A stretch of 64,000 nucleotides of DNA from contig CAJNDS010001147.1 in assembly GCA_905221605.1 (NCBI GenBank), positions 95,182-159,181 of the forward strand, in the 5' to 3' direction. This DNA comes from Symbiodinium natans. Its lineage: Eukaryota; Sar; Dinophyceae; Suessiales; Symbiodiniaceae. A program made the translations under genes and the position numbers. This document shows, in pieces, positions 30,681 to 41,979 of the stretch (position 1 is its first letter; every line of letters starts with the position of its first letter). The notes under the pieces are model-generated. The model saw nothing but the letters and a program-made list of their open reading frames with translations. It did no database searches and was not told the origin of the DNA.

Positions 30681-31518
30681 AGGGTTTAGGGATGAGGGTA
30701 AGCGGAAGATGGCTGGCCAAGGAAGTAAGGCTCCGAGCTAAACCCTACACACGGAGGCCTCCCCAAACCACACCTAAACCCTAAACCCTAAACCCCAAAC
30801 CCTAAACCCTAAACCCCAAACCCTAAACCCTAAACCCTGAACCCCGAACCCTACAAGCAGCTCGGATGTTGCCGCTCAAGCATCGGCCAGTGGCATCCCA
30901 AGGACCTCCATGAGGTACTGATATACGATCCTGAGGGCAACTTAAGGTGGGGGGGGGGGAGGGGGGTTAGGGTTTAGGGTTGAGGGTTTAGGGTTTAGGG
31001 TTTGGGGTTTAGGGTTTGGGGTTTGGGGGTAGGGTTTGGGGTTTGGAGGTTGGGGTTGGGGCTTAGGGTTTAGGTTGAGGGTTTGGGGTTTCGGGTTTAG
31101 GGTTTGGGGGGGGAGGCCTTACCATTCAGAGCGACAAAGGCTGACCCTAAGCCCTGTAAAGACCTGTAAACCCCAAACCCTAGACGCTAAGCCAACCAAG
31201 ACTGGAGTCCTTCTCCGGGTAGTTGCATGGTCCCTCCACATGGGGCTGTGAAAAAGGGACCCCTTCTACACCCCTTATAATTATACCCAATAAATCCCAA
31301 AGGCCCATACTTCAGAATTCAGAACCCTGCAACTATACTCCCCTTAGAACCTTAATAAACACAACATGTTCAATATCCTCTTGGTTTTCGTATAAACAAA
31401 AAGAAAAAACCCCAAGGGGGATATAGTTAAAAAAGGCAAGGGGCCATATTAAGGGACCATGTACCTTCCCTTCGAGTCCGAGAGGGCTGTTGTTGCTCAG
31501 CGGCAGGGTCCACCCGCC

Positions 31519-31595
31519 AGGGTTTCGGGTTTGGGGTGTAGGGTTTAGGGTTTAGGACCCAAACCCGAAACCCTACACCCCAAACCCGAAACCCT
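31519..31595. repeat. Perfect 28-nt inverted repeat of telomere-variant sequence
   Basis: 31519-31546 (begins AGGGTTTCGGGTTTGGGGTG) is the exact complement of 31568-31595; the spacer is 21 nt. Its order of variants (TTTCGGG, TTTGGGG, TGTAGGG) is too specific to be a chance match between independent arrays. Confidence 0.85.
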
Positions 31596-31890
31596 CGATG
31601 TAGGGTGTAGGGTTTAGGGAATCTTGATCTGCTTCCCTTTGTTGGGGGGGGGGTTCCCGATTCCCGTTCAGGGGACATACTTGGGGTGGGCCCCTGGGCT
31701 CCAGTGACTCCCAACTTGAGTCCAACTCACAGGGCAGGCGAACAAAAGGCCAGGTTGGGGCAACTACCCTGAACGTCTACCTTCAACACCCTAAACCCTA
31801 AACCCTAAACCCTAAACCCTAAACCCTAAACCCTAAACCCTACCCTCAAACTGTAGCGCAGCAAGCCTCAGGGGTTTTTGGCGGATCCTC

Positions 31891-32088
31891 CTTGGAGGTT
31901 CACGGCACTTATTAACCACCAATTTACCAACTATAACTGAACTTCTGAGCCACTTATAAGCCCGGTTAAGTGCCCTAATATGGCTACAAGTACATTTCTA
32001 AGTACGGTTACAGGTACAGTTATAATCCTAAACCCTAAACCCTAAACCCTAAACCCTAAACCCTGGCTAATAAGTACCATGAACCTCC
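31891..32088. mobile_element. Family-5 element with CCCTAAA insertion
   Basis: CTTGGAGGTTCACGGCACTT at the left, TAAGTACCATGAACCTCC at the right. At 32027-32064 a CCCTAAA array lies between ACAGTTATAAT and CTAATAAGT, which are nearly adjacent in the copy at 20275. Confidence 0.75.
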
Positions 32089-32264
32089 GCCTACTGCCCT
32101 TGTTCTGCCGGGCCACGGAATGAACTCCGCGGGGATCAGGGCAATCATGTCCACCAGCCTTCACTCTAAGCCCTGAGGGTTTAGGGTTTAGGGTTTAGGG
32201 TTTAGGGTTTAGGGTTTAGGGTTTAGGGTTTAGGGTTTAGGGTTTAGGGTTTAGGGTTAGGTGA

Positions 32265-32360
32265 TATAGGGGTCGGAAGAACTACGATATTCCCTTGTGG
32301 TCCATTTTGTAAGTATACTCTCATAACCCCCAAAACCCGATTCGAATTATTCAGGCCCCT
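32265..32360. mobile_element. Family-4 inverted-repeat element
   Basis: Starts TATAGGGGTCGGAAGAACTA and ends GAATTATTCAGGCCCCT; the interior carries TTCCCTTGTGGTCC. It directly follows a TTTAGGG tract. Confidence 0.7.
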
Positions 32361-32636
32361 TTTTTTAGGTGTTGGCTTGGGGCTTCCGCTGTAAGATTGA
32401 GGTTAGGAGTTTGGTGTAGGCCCAAGTCGCCCAGAGAGCCCATGTCGCCCAGAGAGCCCAGAACCCATTCCTTAAGGTACAACCTATCTCCCAAGGTCAA
32501 CCCTAAACCCTAAAACCCAAACCCTAAACCCCAAACCCTAAACCCCAAACCCTCAGCCACCCTAAACCCCCTAAGCCCCCAAACCCTAAACCCTCAGCCA
32601 CCCTCAACCCCCTAATGAAGGGTCATTTGGGTCACA

Positions 32637-33390
32637 AACTTCGAGGCCTGGGAGTTCCAGGAAAATGGAGACGAAGCCCGAAGCCGCTAATCCCTCCTGC
32701 TGTACCATGTTCCCCCCCCCCCCCACCCTTTATCCCACAGAAAGAACCCTTTTTTGTTCTTGTTGAAACACATATTCTTTATGCTGAAACATAGGTTTTG
32801 ATGGTGAAACAGGTAGAAATATCACAGCTAGGCTTCATGGGGTCGAAGGGGGGGAGGGGAGTTGAGCTTTTTCCGGGAGCACGGCCCAGCCTCTCCGCCT
32901 CCTCCCAGTCGAGCCCCGCAGCCTTCACGAGGTTCAAGGCATACCTGAGGAGTCCCTAAAGGCTTACCCTAAAGGCTTTGAGGTTCAACGCCGGTTCCTG
33001 CACCAGGGATGCCTTGAAGGAAGCCCGATGGGCTCAAAGCTTGAGGGGACTTGCGGTCGGTGAGGGCTCCCTTAAAGGCTATTCCCTTATATATCCATAT
33101 ATGAAAATATTTATGTTTCTTTCATGATGTGTGTACATCTTTTTCAAACTTATAAACTGTTGGAGGGTATGTGCTCACAGGGCTTTTAAAAGGTTAAACT
33201 TTAATGGTTAAGTTCCATCACATGTTGGTGTATATACAGGTTAAAAAGAAGTGGGAGGTTAAATCAAAATAATCGAACATAATAGACATATAATGTTTGT
33301 GTTCCCCAGAAATTGGATCAACAAAAATATATAAATATGAATAGAATCAAGAATAACAAAGACCATGAATCTCAAGTGCTTCTTGAAAAA

Positions 33391-33421
<31 letters not shown>

Positions 33422-33924
33422 ACCCTAAACCTTAAACAATACACCCTAAACCTAAATCCACTCTTAAACCCTAAGCCCTAAACCTTAAACCCTAAACCCT
33501 ACTCTAAACCCTAAACTGAAACCCTAAGCCCTGCTTCAGAATAAAACGGAGGCGCAAGAATAGGAGTGGGCCTGGTTAGTCCCCTGTAAGGCCCTAATAT
33601 CCAAAATGAGCGGGAAATGGGCGCGGGCTTCAGTTTCTTGTAGAACCCTTACGGAAGGGGGTTCATGGGGCCTAAACCCTAAACCCTAAACCCTAAACCT
33701 AAACCCTAAACCCTAAACCCTCTTCTGCCGAGCTTGAACTGGTCTCGGGATGTCTCGGCACTTTGGGAACCTACCGGTAAGACAGGGTTTAGGGTTTCGG
33801 GCATAGGGTTGAAGGATTCAGGGCTTAGAGTTGAAGGAGGTTCAGCCAAAGACACTCGCCCGCGGACAGGCGTGGCGTGTCCATCACGCGCGAGCGTTCG
33901 GCCATCTGGTTCCGGGATGCGAGG
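32637..33924 (+). CDS. Predicted exons 32.6-33.9 kb
   Basis: Islands at 32637-32690 (NFEAWEFQENGDEARSR then TAA at 32688), about 32885-32953 (AQPLRLLPVEPRSLHEVQG), 33730-33776 (ELVSGCLGTLGTYR, donor GTAAGA) and 33837-33924 (GSAKDTRPRTGVACPSRAS, followed by GTTTGAGGG repeats). An AT-rich stretch with no exon lies at 33060-33370. Confidence 0.4.
33060..33375. other. AT-rich island without recognised content
   Basis: Low GC and free of telomere repeats; no convincing ORF or splice pair. It ends at a run of CCCTCAA repeats. Confidence 0.5.
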
Positions 33925-34030
33925 GTTTGAGGGTTTGAGGGTTTGAGGGTTTGAGGGTTTGAGGGTTTGAGGGTTTGAGGGTTTGAGGGTTTGAGGGTTT
34001 GAGGGATTTGAGGGTTTGAGGGATTTGAGG
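33925..34030 (+). repeat. GGGTTTGA array
   Basis: About 12 units of an 8-base variant, homogeneous. Confidence 0.9.
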
Positions 34031-34202
34031 CTTTGAAGCTTTGCCGCTTTGAGGCTTTGAGGGTTTGAGGCTTTGAGTATTTTTGAGGGTTTGAAGGGGT
34101 TGGGGGGACCTCCTCATTGCGGATAGGTCTGTTTGAGAACCGGGTTTCAAAGGCCCCATCGAAGACTCAACACCCCCCGAGCCGGTACCCTAAACTCTAA
34201 AC

Positions 34203-34304
34203 TTGGGATGTTCCCCCCTCATACTAACAGTCCTTAATAGGGACTCTAGTACCCCCTGTTATCGTCCCTATTGAGGACTGTTAGTATAAGGGGGAACATC
34301 CCAA
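34203..34304. mobile_element. Family-1 element
   Basis: TTGGGATGTTCCCCCCTCAT to TATAAGGGGGAACATCCCAA. The flanks ACTCTAAAC and ACCCTATAC agree at 7 of 9 bases. Confidence 0.8.
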
Positions 34305-34400
34305 CCCTATACCCTAAACCCCTGCGCTCCTGTTGTTGCTGGGCTACCAGGAAAAGAGGGGAAAAAACAAAATAAACACAGAACACCCTGAGGACCACCC

Positions 34401-34523
34401 AATCCTACTACTTGCTTAAGAACCCCAAAAAGAAGAATAAAATAGCAATCCTCATATTTCCCTTAATAAGGAAGAATCTATATATATATATATACATATT
34501 TATATATATATATATATTATTAT

Positions 34524-34558
<35 letters not shown>

Positions 34559-34595
34559 TTTTTTTGGGGGGGGGTTCTTAAGCAATTAGTAGAAT
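34401..34595. mobile_element. Inverted-repeat element with (TA)n core
   Basis: Arms CTACTACTTGCTTAAGAACC and GGTTCTTAAGCAATTAGTAG; the core is (TA)n with (GT)n. A solitary end of the same family (GGGGTTCTTAAGCCAATAGT) lies at 44528-44551 next to a TTTAGGG tract. Confidence 0.65.
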
Positions 34596-34598
34596 CCC

Positions 34599-34685
34599 AG
34601 CGCCCGGCACACCCGCCCGTCCCTGCACGCCTCCTTCTCGGCTTTCCTGGCTTCGTCCCGGATCTGCGCTGCAACCTCCACCAGC
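34599..34685 (-). CDS. Exon-like island with stronger minus-strand frame
   Basis: The minus strand reads ELVEVAAQIRDEARKAEKEA and is bounded by telomere-like TTTAG upstream and by an inverted-repeat element downstream. The + strand is also open (HPPVPARLLLGFPGFVPDL). If the minus reading is right, not all exons in the window run in one direction, or this piece was inverted. Confidence 0.3.
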
Positions 34686-35299
34686 TCCCCTAAACCCTAA
34701 ACCCTAAACCCTAAACCCTAAACCCTAAACCCTAAACCCTAAACCCTACATGTGGGTTTCCGATCTTAGGGGTACCTGGTTGGGGTCCTTATTATAAGGG
34801 GATCCTGCAATTTGGGGGTGTATTTTGGGGGTCCCCTATTGTCATAAACCCCCAAATTCCAGGTGTTCGGATGTGGGGGAATTGCGGCCGAGGTTGTCGG
34901 GTTGGACTCGAGAACGCTGCATTCGGATCGGGAAGAGCTCCGGGAATGTGCGCTGCAGTAGACTCTACCTATGACCCGAAACCCTCTATAAACCTTACAA
35001 TCTAAACCCTAAACCAAAACCCTAAACCCTATACCCCTAAACCCTAAACCCCATAACCTCAAACCCCTCAACCCGGTCTCGCATCACGACTGTGTGTTCT
35101 GCACGCAAGAACCTTCGGACCGCAATCGGACACCAAAGTCCCTGGCTCTAGGTTTGGGGTTTGGAGTTTAGGGTTTAGGGTTGGGGCTTGGGGTTTAGGG
35201 TTTGGGGTTTGGGGTTTAGGGCTCGGGTTTAGGGCTTAGGGCTGAGGGTTGGGGTGTAGGGTTTAGGGCCTCAGCCCCTAGGTATTTGGGGAGGAGGGC

Positions 35300-38163
35300 T
35301 GGGTTTTTCTTGTATTTCATGCTTGCAGGGGTGTTGCTGGACGCGTTTGGAGAGCTTGAACGCCCTTTCCGAAATGCAGGCGCCCAAGGCCCCGACCATG
35401 CGCATGTGGGCCGTCACCTTCCTCAGCAGCCGGGAAGGCAAAACCCTGCCTTCGGGTACTTCAACATGGAGGGGGCGAAGGTAGTGGGGTTTGGGGTTTG
35501 GGGTTTGGGGTTTGGGGTTTAGGGTTTAGGGTTTAGGGTTTGGGGTTTGGGGTTTGGGGTTTAGGGTTTGGGTTTAGGGGTTTGGGGTGGGAGCATGCAG
35601 AAACCTAAGCAAAACCAAGAGCAAAAGTGCACCGCAGAAGGGGCCGAAGCCTGGAACAGAGCTCGGGTCAGGATCTGAACCCTAAACCCTAAACCCTAAA
35701 CCCTAAACCCTAAACCCTAAACCCTAAGAACAGTAGGAAGCTGGTAAACAGGATGGTGTTACGGGGCGACGAGAATTGCAAGGGCATCTTTGGGAGCGCC
35801 GCCGAAGCTTTATATGAGTTTGGGTTTAGGGCTAGGGTTTAGGGTTTAGGGTTTAGGGTTTAGGGTTTAGGGTTTAGGGTTTAGGGTTTAGGGTTTAGGG
35901 TTTAGGGTTTAGGGTTTAGGGTTCAGGGTTCAGGGTTCAGGGTTTAGGGTTTAGGGTTTAGGGTCTAGGGTCTAGTCAAACAGGTGCCCCTCTGCTGCTG
36001 CGTGCAGGATCATTTGTGGCGTGCTACGGCTCCTCCGCTTTGAGGCGCGCACGCACAGCTTCCGCGATTCCAACGTCCGACCCCACTGGCCCAAGCCCCA
36101 AAAGCCAGAAACCCCATGCTTTGCAACCCTGTTCCGCAGCGTCCCGCGATTTCCTCTCTGACTCCAGCTATTCACTTCCCCCCTTTGCAGAGCTTGGGCC
36201 TCTTGCTATTGCCCCCGTTCTCAAAACAAAACGATGTTCATGTTCCCTAGCCCTAAACCCTAAGCCCTAAGCCCTAAGCCCTAAGCCCTAAGCCCTAAGC
36301 CCTAAACCCTAAACCCTAAACCCTAAGCCCTAAAACCCTAAACCCTAAACCATGGGCTTTAACAAAAAAACATAGAAAACTGCTGAGGAAAAGTTTTGAG
36401 CTGCAGGAGTTGAAGGCTCGGGGGCTCCAGGAGATAAGGGGGATCCTACACCCTAAACCCTCGCCAGGTTGCAGGGGTGGGCGACCCCTAAACCCTAAAC
36501 CCTAAACCCTAAAACCCTAAACCCTAAACCCTAAACCCCTTCCCCAGAAACCGCAGAAGATCTCTGCCAGGCAGCGCAGTCTTCAGAGCTCTGGCCAGGC
36601 GCTGCCTTTCCGGGGACCAGCATTCAGGGCCAAGCATGGTTAGGGCCCTTATAAGGAAGATGCTTTTTTGGAGGTTTTACAAGTAGGGCTCCAAAAATTG
36701 CCCGACTTGTACACTACAGAGACCTTACCCAGTAAAACCCACCCTAAATGCTACAGACCCCAAACCTGAAAACCCGCCCTAAAACCCTAAACCCTGAAGC
36801 CCCCCCCAAAGCCCTGAACCCTAAAACTTTAAAACCCTGAAGCCCTGAACCCCTGCCCCTAAAACCCTACTCCCTAAAACCTGAAACCCTGAAGCCTGAA
36901 GCCTTACACCCTAAACACTAAACCCCAAACCCTGAAACCCCTAAGAATCCTGAAGCCCGAGAACCCTAAACTCTGAACCCAAATATCTTTAAAATTTCAA
37001 ACCCGAAAAACTAACCCCCCCCCCCCAAAAAAAAAAAAAAAACTAAACTAAACCCTAAAACAAAGAACCCTAAACCCCTAACAAACTCAATCCTGAACCC
37101 AAAAACCCTGAGAACCACCGCCGGCCCCTGGCGGGCCTAGCATCCCCGTGGCTTGTCGGAGAGGACATGGCCGACATGGGGCTGCTGTCCTTTTGGGGTT
37201 TAGGGTTTAGGGTTTGAGGGTTAATTGGGTTTAGGGTTAAACCCAATTATTGGGTTTAGGGTTTAGGGTTTAGGGTTTAGGGTTGAGGGTTTAAGGTTTA
37301 GGGTGCTGTCCTTTTGAGGTTTTGGGAGGGCTTGCAGGGTTTGGGGGTTTGGGGTTGAAGAGGTTGAGGGTTTACAGGGTTCAGGGCTTTAGAGTTCAGG
37401 GGTTGGGAGGTTTAGGGTTTAGGGTTTAAGGTTTTCAGGGTTTGGGGGTTCGGGGGTTGAGGGATGATGCGGCTGACAGGGTTTGGGAATTCGGGATCTG
37501 AGACCTTCGAACCTCTCCGACTCGCAAGGCTCCCTAAACCCTAAACCCTCAACCCTGAACCCTCAACCCTAAACCCTTAACTATCCCTAAACCCTAAACC
37601 CTGAACTATCCCTAAGCCCTAAGCCCTAAACCCTAATCCCTAAACCCTAAAATAACCCTATATAAACCCTAGACCCTAGACCCAAGACCCTAGGCCCCCC
37701 TGCAGGCCCCTCAGTGGACCCGGCCTCCGTCATTTCCGAATCCGAGCCTTCCGAGGAGTCGGAGTCCTGAAGACTTCTTTGGGGGGGGGGGGGGGGGGTT
37801 CCCGCGAATGGGGGGGTTTAGGGTTTAGGGTTTAGGGTTTAGGGTTTAGGGTTTAGGGTTAAAGGGCAGAGGGTTGCCCGTTTTGGGGGTTCCTACGATG
37901 AGGGTTCGTGTATTTTGGGGTACAGGACGCGGTATTTTTACTTTGGGAAATAAACAAAAAATGGAAAAGCGGGCCACTGGGCTACCAAGCAGAATCTATT
38001 ACGAATGACCCTAAACCCTAAACCCTAAACCCGAAACCCTAAACCCTAAACCCTTCTTGCTTTCTTCGGGCGGGAACCGCACCTGGCCGAAGTCGTCAAG
38101 GCTCTCTGGCCGCTGCCGCCCAGGCAGAGGCAGCTCCGGATGATCTGCGCAGAGCGCAACCCT
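35300..38163 (+). CDS. Predicted exon group G1 with a candidate stop
   Basis: Islands: about 35340-35480 (LSEMQAPKAPTMRMWAVTF in one frame), 35729-35823 (LVNRMVLRGDENCKGIFGSA, followed by GTTTAGGG), 36008 to about 36157 (VLRLLRFEARTHSFRDSNV), 36548-36638 (TAEDLCQAAQSSELWPGAA), 37141-37197 (SPWLVGEDMADMGLLSFW), 37706-37770 (SVDPASVISESEPSEESES then TGA) and 38071-38163 (HLAEVVKALWPLPPRQRQL then TAA). The acidic serine-rich tail at 37.7 kb before a stop resembles a protein C-terminus, but a GA or GC donor just before the stop cannot be excluded. Confidence 0.45.
35835..35975 (+). repeat. TTTAGGG array with TTCAGGG block
   Basis: About 20 units with three TTCAGGG variants together; starts just after the GTTTAGGG donor at 35824. 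Confidence 0.9.
37858..37992. mobile_element. Family-3-like element, diverged
   Basis: The right end GGGCCACTGGGCTACCAAG resembles the right ends of the copies at 29348 and 42324; the left end is degraded beside a TTTAGGG tract. Confidence 0.4.
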
Positions 38164-38681
38164 TAAGGGATGTAAGCGTTTAGGGTTTAGGGTTTAGGGC
38201 AGTTTAGGGTTTAGGGTTTAGGGTTTAGGGTTTAGGGTTTCGGGCTTGGGGTTTAGGATTTAGGGTTTAGGGTTTAGGGTTCCCCTAGAAGGGACCCTCA
38301 ATCTTATTCTAGACCTTACAGAGTCCCTACATACCTAAGTAGCCCCGAAATAAGCCCGAAATAAACCTAAGGCCACTTGTAGGGGTCCCTCCTTTGGTCC
38401 CTTGCACAATTCAGGGCCCTCAAAAACCGCCTTAGCCCCATCCCAGAAGCATTGGAGAGGTTTAGGGTTTAGGGCTTGGGGTTTAGGGTTTAGGGTTTTA
38501 GGGTGTAGGGTTAGGAGAGATCCCTGGAAGACCCTGAAAGCCCTACGAAACCTCCAAACCCTTTAGCCCCCGCGAGGGTGGGCAGCCCTCTGAACTTTGG
38601 GCCCCGCTCATGTTACGAGAGCTAAGGGTGAGTGCTATGAAAGGCACCCCCCCGCCCCCCCCCCCCCCCCCCTGCCCATAC

Positions 38682-38769
38682 CCCATATACTAACAGTCCA
38701 ACATCGGGATTATTGTACCCCTATCATCATCCCTACTAAGGACTGTTCGTATAAGGGGGAACATCCCAA
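38682..38769. mobile_element. Family-1 element, left end degraded
   Basis: ATACTAACAGTCC to GTATAAGGGGGAACATCCCA; the left end lies against a poly-C run (38647-38672). Confidence 0.6.
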
Positions 38770-39350
38770 CTGTCTGCCTTGGCTGTAGCTCAGAGGAAGA
38801 ACCCCACAAACTCTAAGCACGAGGCCAGCCTGAATAGCTAGCAAGAAGACTAACCCGAATATTCCCGACAGATAGATAGAAAGAATACCCTAAAATAATA
38901 TGAGCCCCGAAAGCCCTAAACCCTAAACATCCCTAAACCCTAAAACCTACACCCTGAACCTCTTCGCCGCCCTGAAGCCCAGGTTCTGGGGGTTTAGAGC
39001 TTTGGCTGTTGGGCAGGTGCCAGGCGAATTTTTTCAGGGCCTTCGTGCCACCCTGGGCCCTATCAACCTAAACCCTAAACCCTAAACCCTAAACCCTAAA
39101 CCCTAAACCCTAAACCCTAAACCCTAAACCCTAAAAGCCCTAAGTCATAACCCCCTGAGTCCTGAGCCCTACGCCTTGATTGAGGGAGCCTGGGCCACCG
39201 GAACAAACAAAAAAAACCATGAAATGATTTAGGGTTTAGGGTTTAGGGTTTAGGGTTTAGGGTTTAGGGTTTAGGGTTTAGGGTTTAGGGTTTAGGGTTT
39301 CGGGGTTTAGGGTTTCGGGGTTTAGGGTTTAGGGTTCAAGATGGGTTTAG

Positions 39351-40563
39351 GAAATCCCCCTGGCGCCTGAGCTCGCATCATCCTGCTCTTCGGAATCCTG
39401 GAGGATGATGGGTTTAGGGTTTAGGGTTTAGGGTTTAGGGTTTCGGGGTTTAGGGTTTAGGGTTTAGGGTTTAGGGTTTAAGATGGGTTTAGGGTTTGTT
39501 TAGGGTTTTTTTATAACTGGAATCACCTTCTTCGGGCGGAACGCCAGCGTTCTCCAGACGTGAAACATCGTAGCTCACCCCCACCAGCCATCCATGCCCT
39601 CAAAGAAGTCCCCCGCCACCAACACCACTAGAGCCCCCATACGCCAATCGCCGCCGCATCAGCCGTCACGCTGCTGTCCCTTATTCTCCATGTCCTCTGC
39701 TCGGGGTTGGCGGTTCCGGGGTGCAAAGGTGGCCAAGCCACAAAACCCGAGAAGGGAACAGAGAGGGAGTGGAGGAAAGAGCCCTAAACCCTAACCCTAA
39801 ACCCTAAACTACCCTAAACCGTACCTTTCACCCTAAACCCGAAACCCCACCCCTGAACCCTATAGACCCCGACCTGCAGGCCCGTGTTCCCAAAGACACC
39901 AGAATGAAGGTCCACCCCCCTTACCCTAAACCCTAAACCCTAAACCCTAAACCCTAAACCCGAAACCCTAAACCCTAAACCCTAAACCCTAAACCCCTTA
40001 CACGATGCAGAGTCGCAGGATCGGGTCTTCGTGGTTTCGGGTTTAGGGTTTTGGGCTTTTGGGGTTTCAGGGTTTAGGGGGCTTCAGGGTTTAGGGGGCT
40101 TTAGGGTCTTAGCGTTGGGGGCGGGGGCTTGGTTCTTCGTAGGTGCTGGGGTTTAGAGGGTTCAGAGTGGACCGGGTCCCCCAGCATATACAGGATTGGG
40201 GGTTGCCGTATTCTGGGGGAAGGCGCTACATCCCTACCCCACGCCCAAGACCCCCCAAACCCAAAACCCTGGTTGAATCCATAGCCATGTGAAGTAGGGT
40301 ATGTATTTCTTGTACCCCCAAAAGCACACCCAAAGGTAGACACTCACCAATATTCGCAAGGAACCTTATACACACTCACCAGTAACAGCAATATAAACCC
40401 GGCTTCATATAACCCTAACCCTTTTATATACACTCACCAGGAACAATAATATAAACCCTGCTTCATATAACCCTATAACCCTTCATCCCCCCCAAGACCC
40501 ACACCCGGCCTTGCCACTCTTCAGCGCTGTCCCGGCAAGCGCGGCCATGCGCTTCGAGGCCAA
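39351..40563 (+). CDS. Predicted exon group G2
   Basis: Islands at 39351-39411 (EIPLAPELASSCSSESWRMM, between TTTAG and GTTTAG), about 39520-39559 (ITFFGRNASVLQ, donor GTGAAA), 39594-39780 (open 62 codons, RCCPLFSMSSARGWRFRG) and 40525-40563 (AVPASAAMRFEA, between CTTCAG and GTAAGC). Confidence 0.4.
40287..40470. mobile_element. Family-6 element plus partial second copy
   Basis: 40287-40410 begins ATGTGAAGTAGGGTATGTAT and ends ATAAACCCGGCTTCATAT (about 18-bp inverted ends). 40426-40470 repeats the right half. It shares ACACTCACCAATATT and CACTCACCA with 52391-52515. Confidence 0.65.
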
Positions 40564-40610
40564 GTAAGCCTGCTCCGAGTCGTGGACGAGGGCTTCAAAG
40601 CCCTTTATAA

Positions 40611-40723
40611 CTAGGCTGCCCAGTAACCTCGGCTTAAAAAGGGTGCCCTTTTTTGCTTTAAGGGGTTTATAAGGGAACCTAAACCCCCCAAAAAGGGAAT
40701 AAGGGCACTACTGGGCATCCTAG
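40611..40723. mobile_element. Family-3 element, uninterrupted copy
   Basis: 113 bp with terminal inverted repeats CTAGGCTGCCCAGTA and TACTGGGCATCCTAG. The centre holds a single CCTAAACCC, the likely seed of the arrays in the other copies. Confidence 0.8.
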
Positions 40724-40739
40724 TAAGCAAACGATCAGA

Positions 40740-41640
40740 AAGAAAGATCAACTTTGCTTTGCTGTTAGAGAGTGAGCGAGAGCGCGGGCGTGAATGACCG
40801 AGCGGGTGGGTCGGTGAGTGAGGGGCGTGAGGAGAGGGTCGGCTTGTGTATGCATGCTTTCTGAGGTGCATGTGTGTATGCGATTAGCGAGCATGGGCAC
40901 GCGTGCATGTATTTAGTACACGTGTGTGAGCATGTGAGTTCCGAGGAGAGTTTCCATACCACCGATACGCCAACTTCTGACATAATTAGCCGCGGCGAAA
41001 CACAAAAAACAGAGCACCGACGCCTGCTTTTCAAGAGGGCGCTAGGCGCGAGGAGATTGGAAGAGTGTGCCTGCAGACTCATGAACACCTTGAGAGACGG
41101 CCATGTGTTCTCGTCGGAGAGCTGGGAGGGGCGGCCCCGCCCGGCAACAGAGATAGCCTCAGCAACCCCAGGAAGTATGGAGGACGCCTCCTTGGTCATG
41201 GTACCCCTGAGACGTGAGACGCGCCACTGCACGATCCATTGTCAACGAGGCTTCGTCCCACAGCGCGGGGTCGAAAGCCACCAGCGCCATGACCGAGATC
41301 CTCCCAACGCGCCGCATAAACAACTTTAAACGTATTCCTCCATGTTGAAGCAAAACAGATGGTAAGCCGCCCCTGAACACCAGGTGGCCAGAAGACCCCG
41401 AAAGCACAAAGCTCCCAACCGCCTCTACGACATCGAGCCTGAACCTCGCAACCCTAATGAAATCCCTAAACCAAAACACCACTCCAAAGCCACCCCTGTC
41501 CCCACTGCCTGAGACCAGAGTTTCCTACATATCCCTCAGCCCCAAGAACCTCCCCATCCCTTCGACTTCACTTCATCACCTGCATCTCGCTTTTGTTGAA
41601 TCTCCCAAAAATCCCCATCTAAGGCCCTGAATAGGCGCGA
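40740..41640. other. 0.9-kb stretch free of telomere repeats, open on both strands
   Basis: Between an inverted-repeat element and 41.7 kb there is no TTTAGGG. The + strand is open at 40874-41329 (151 codons), the minus strand at 41232-40765 (155 codons) and 41482-41159 (107 codons). Minus-strand peptides look ordinary (RRVGRISVMALVAFDPALWD) and the two minus frames overlap at 41159-41232. A frameshifted or spliced minus-strand gene, or part of a mobile element, is possible. I cannot choose a strand. Confidence 0.3.
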
Positions 41641-41979
41641 CATTTTGCGGGGGCCTGCACCCTCGTCCTGACCTGTCTTCAAGCTCAGAGGGAGGGAGGT
41701 TTAGGGCTGCTGGTTTGAGGCGTGGGCGTTAGAGGGTTTTGGAGGGTTTTCGGAAGATTGTAAGCTCGAGTCCCTGAACTAAACCCTTTACAACCCTACT
41801 CCCCTGTACATGTCTTCGCTTTCTCTAGAAGTGGCGGAGGAGGATCGGGCGGGGCACCGGGCGACAGGGTTGAGGACCTGGAAGTGGGCTCGCGATCGAC
41901 GATTTGGGGTTTAGGGTTTAGGGCTTAGGGTTTAGGGCTTTAAGGTTTAGGGTTTAGGGTTGAGGTTCGGGGTTCTCAA

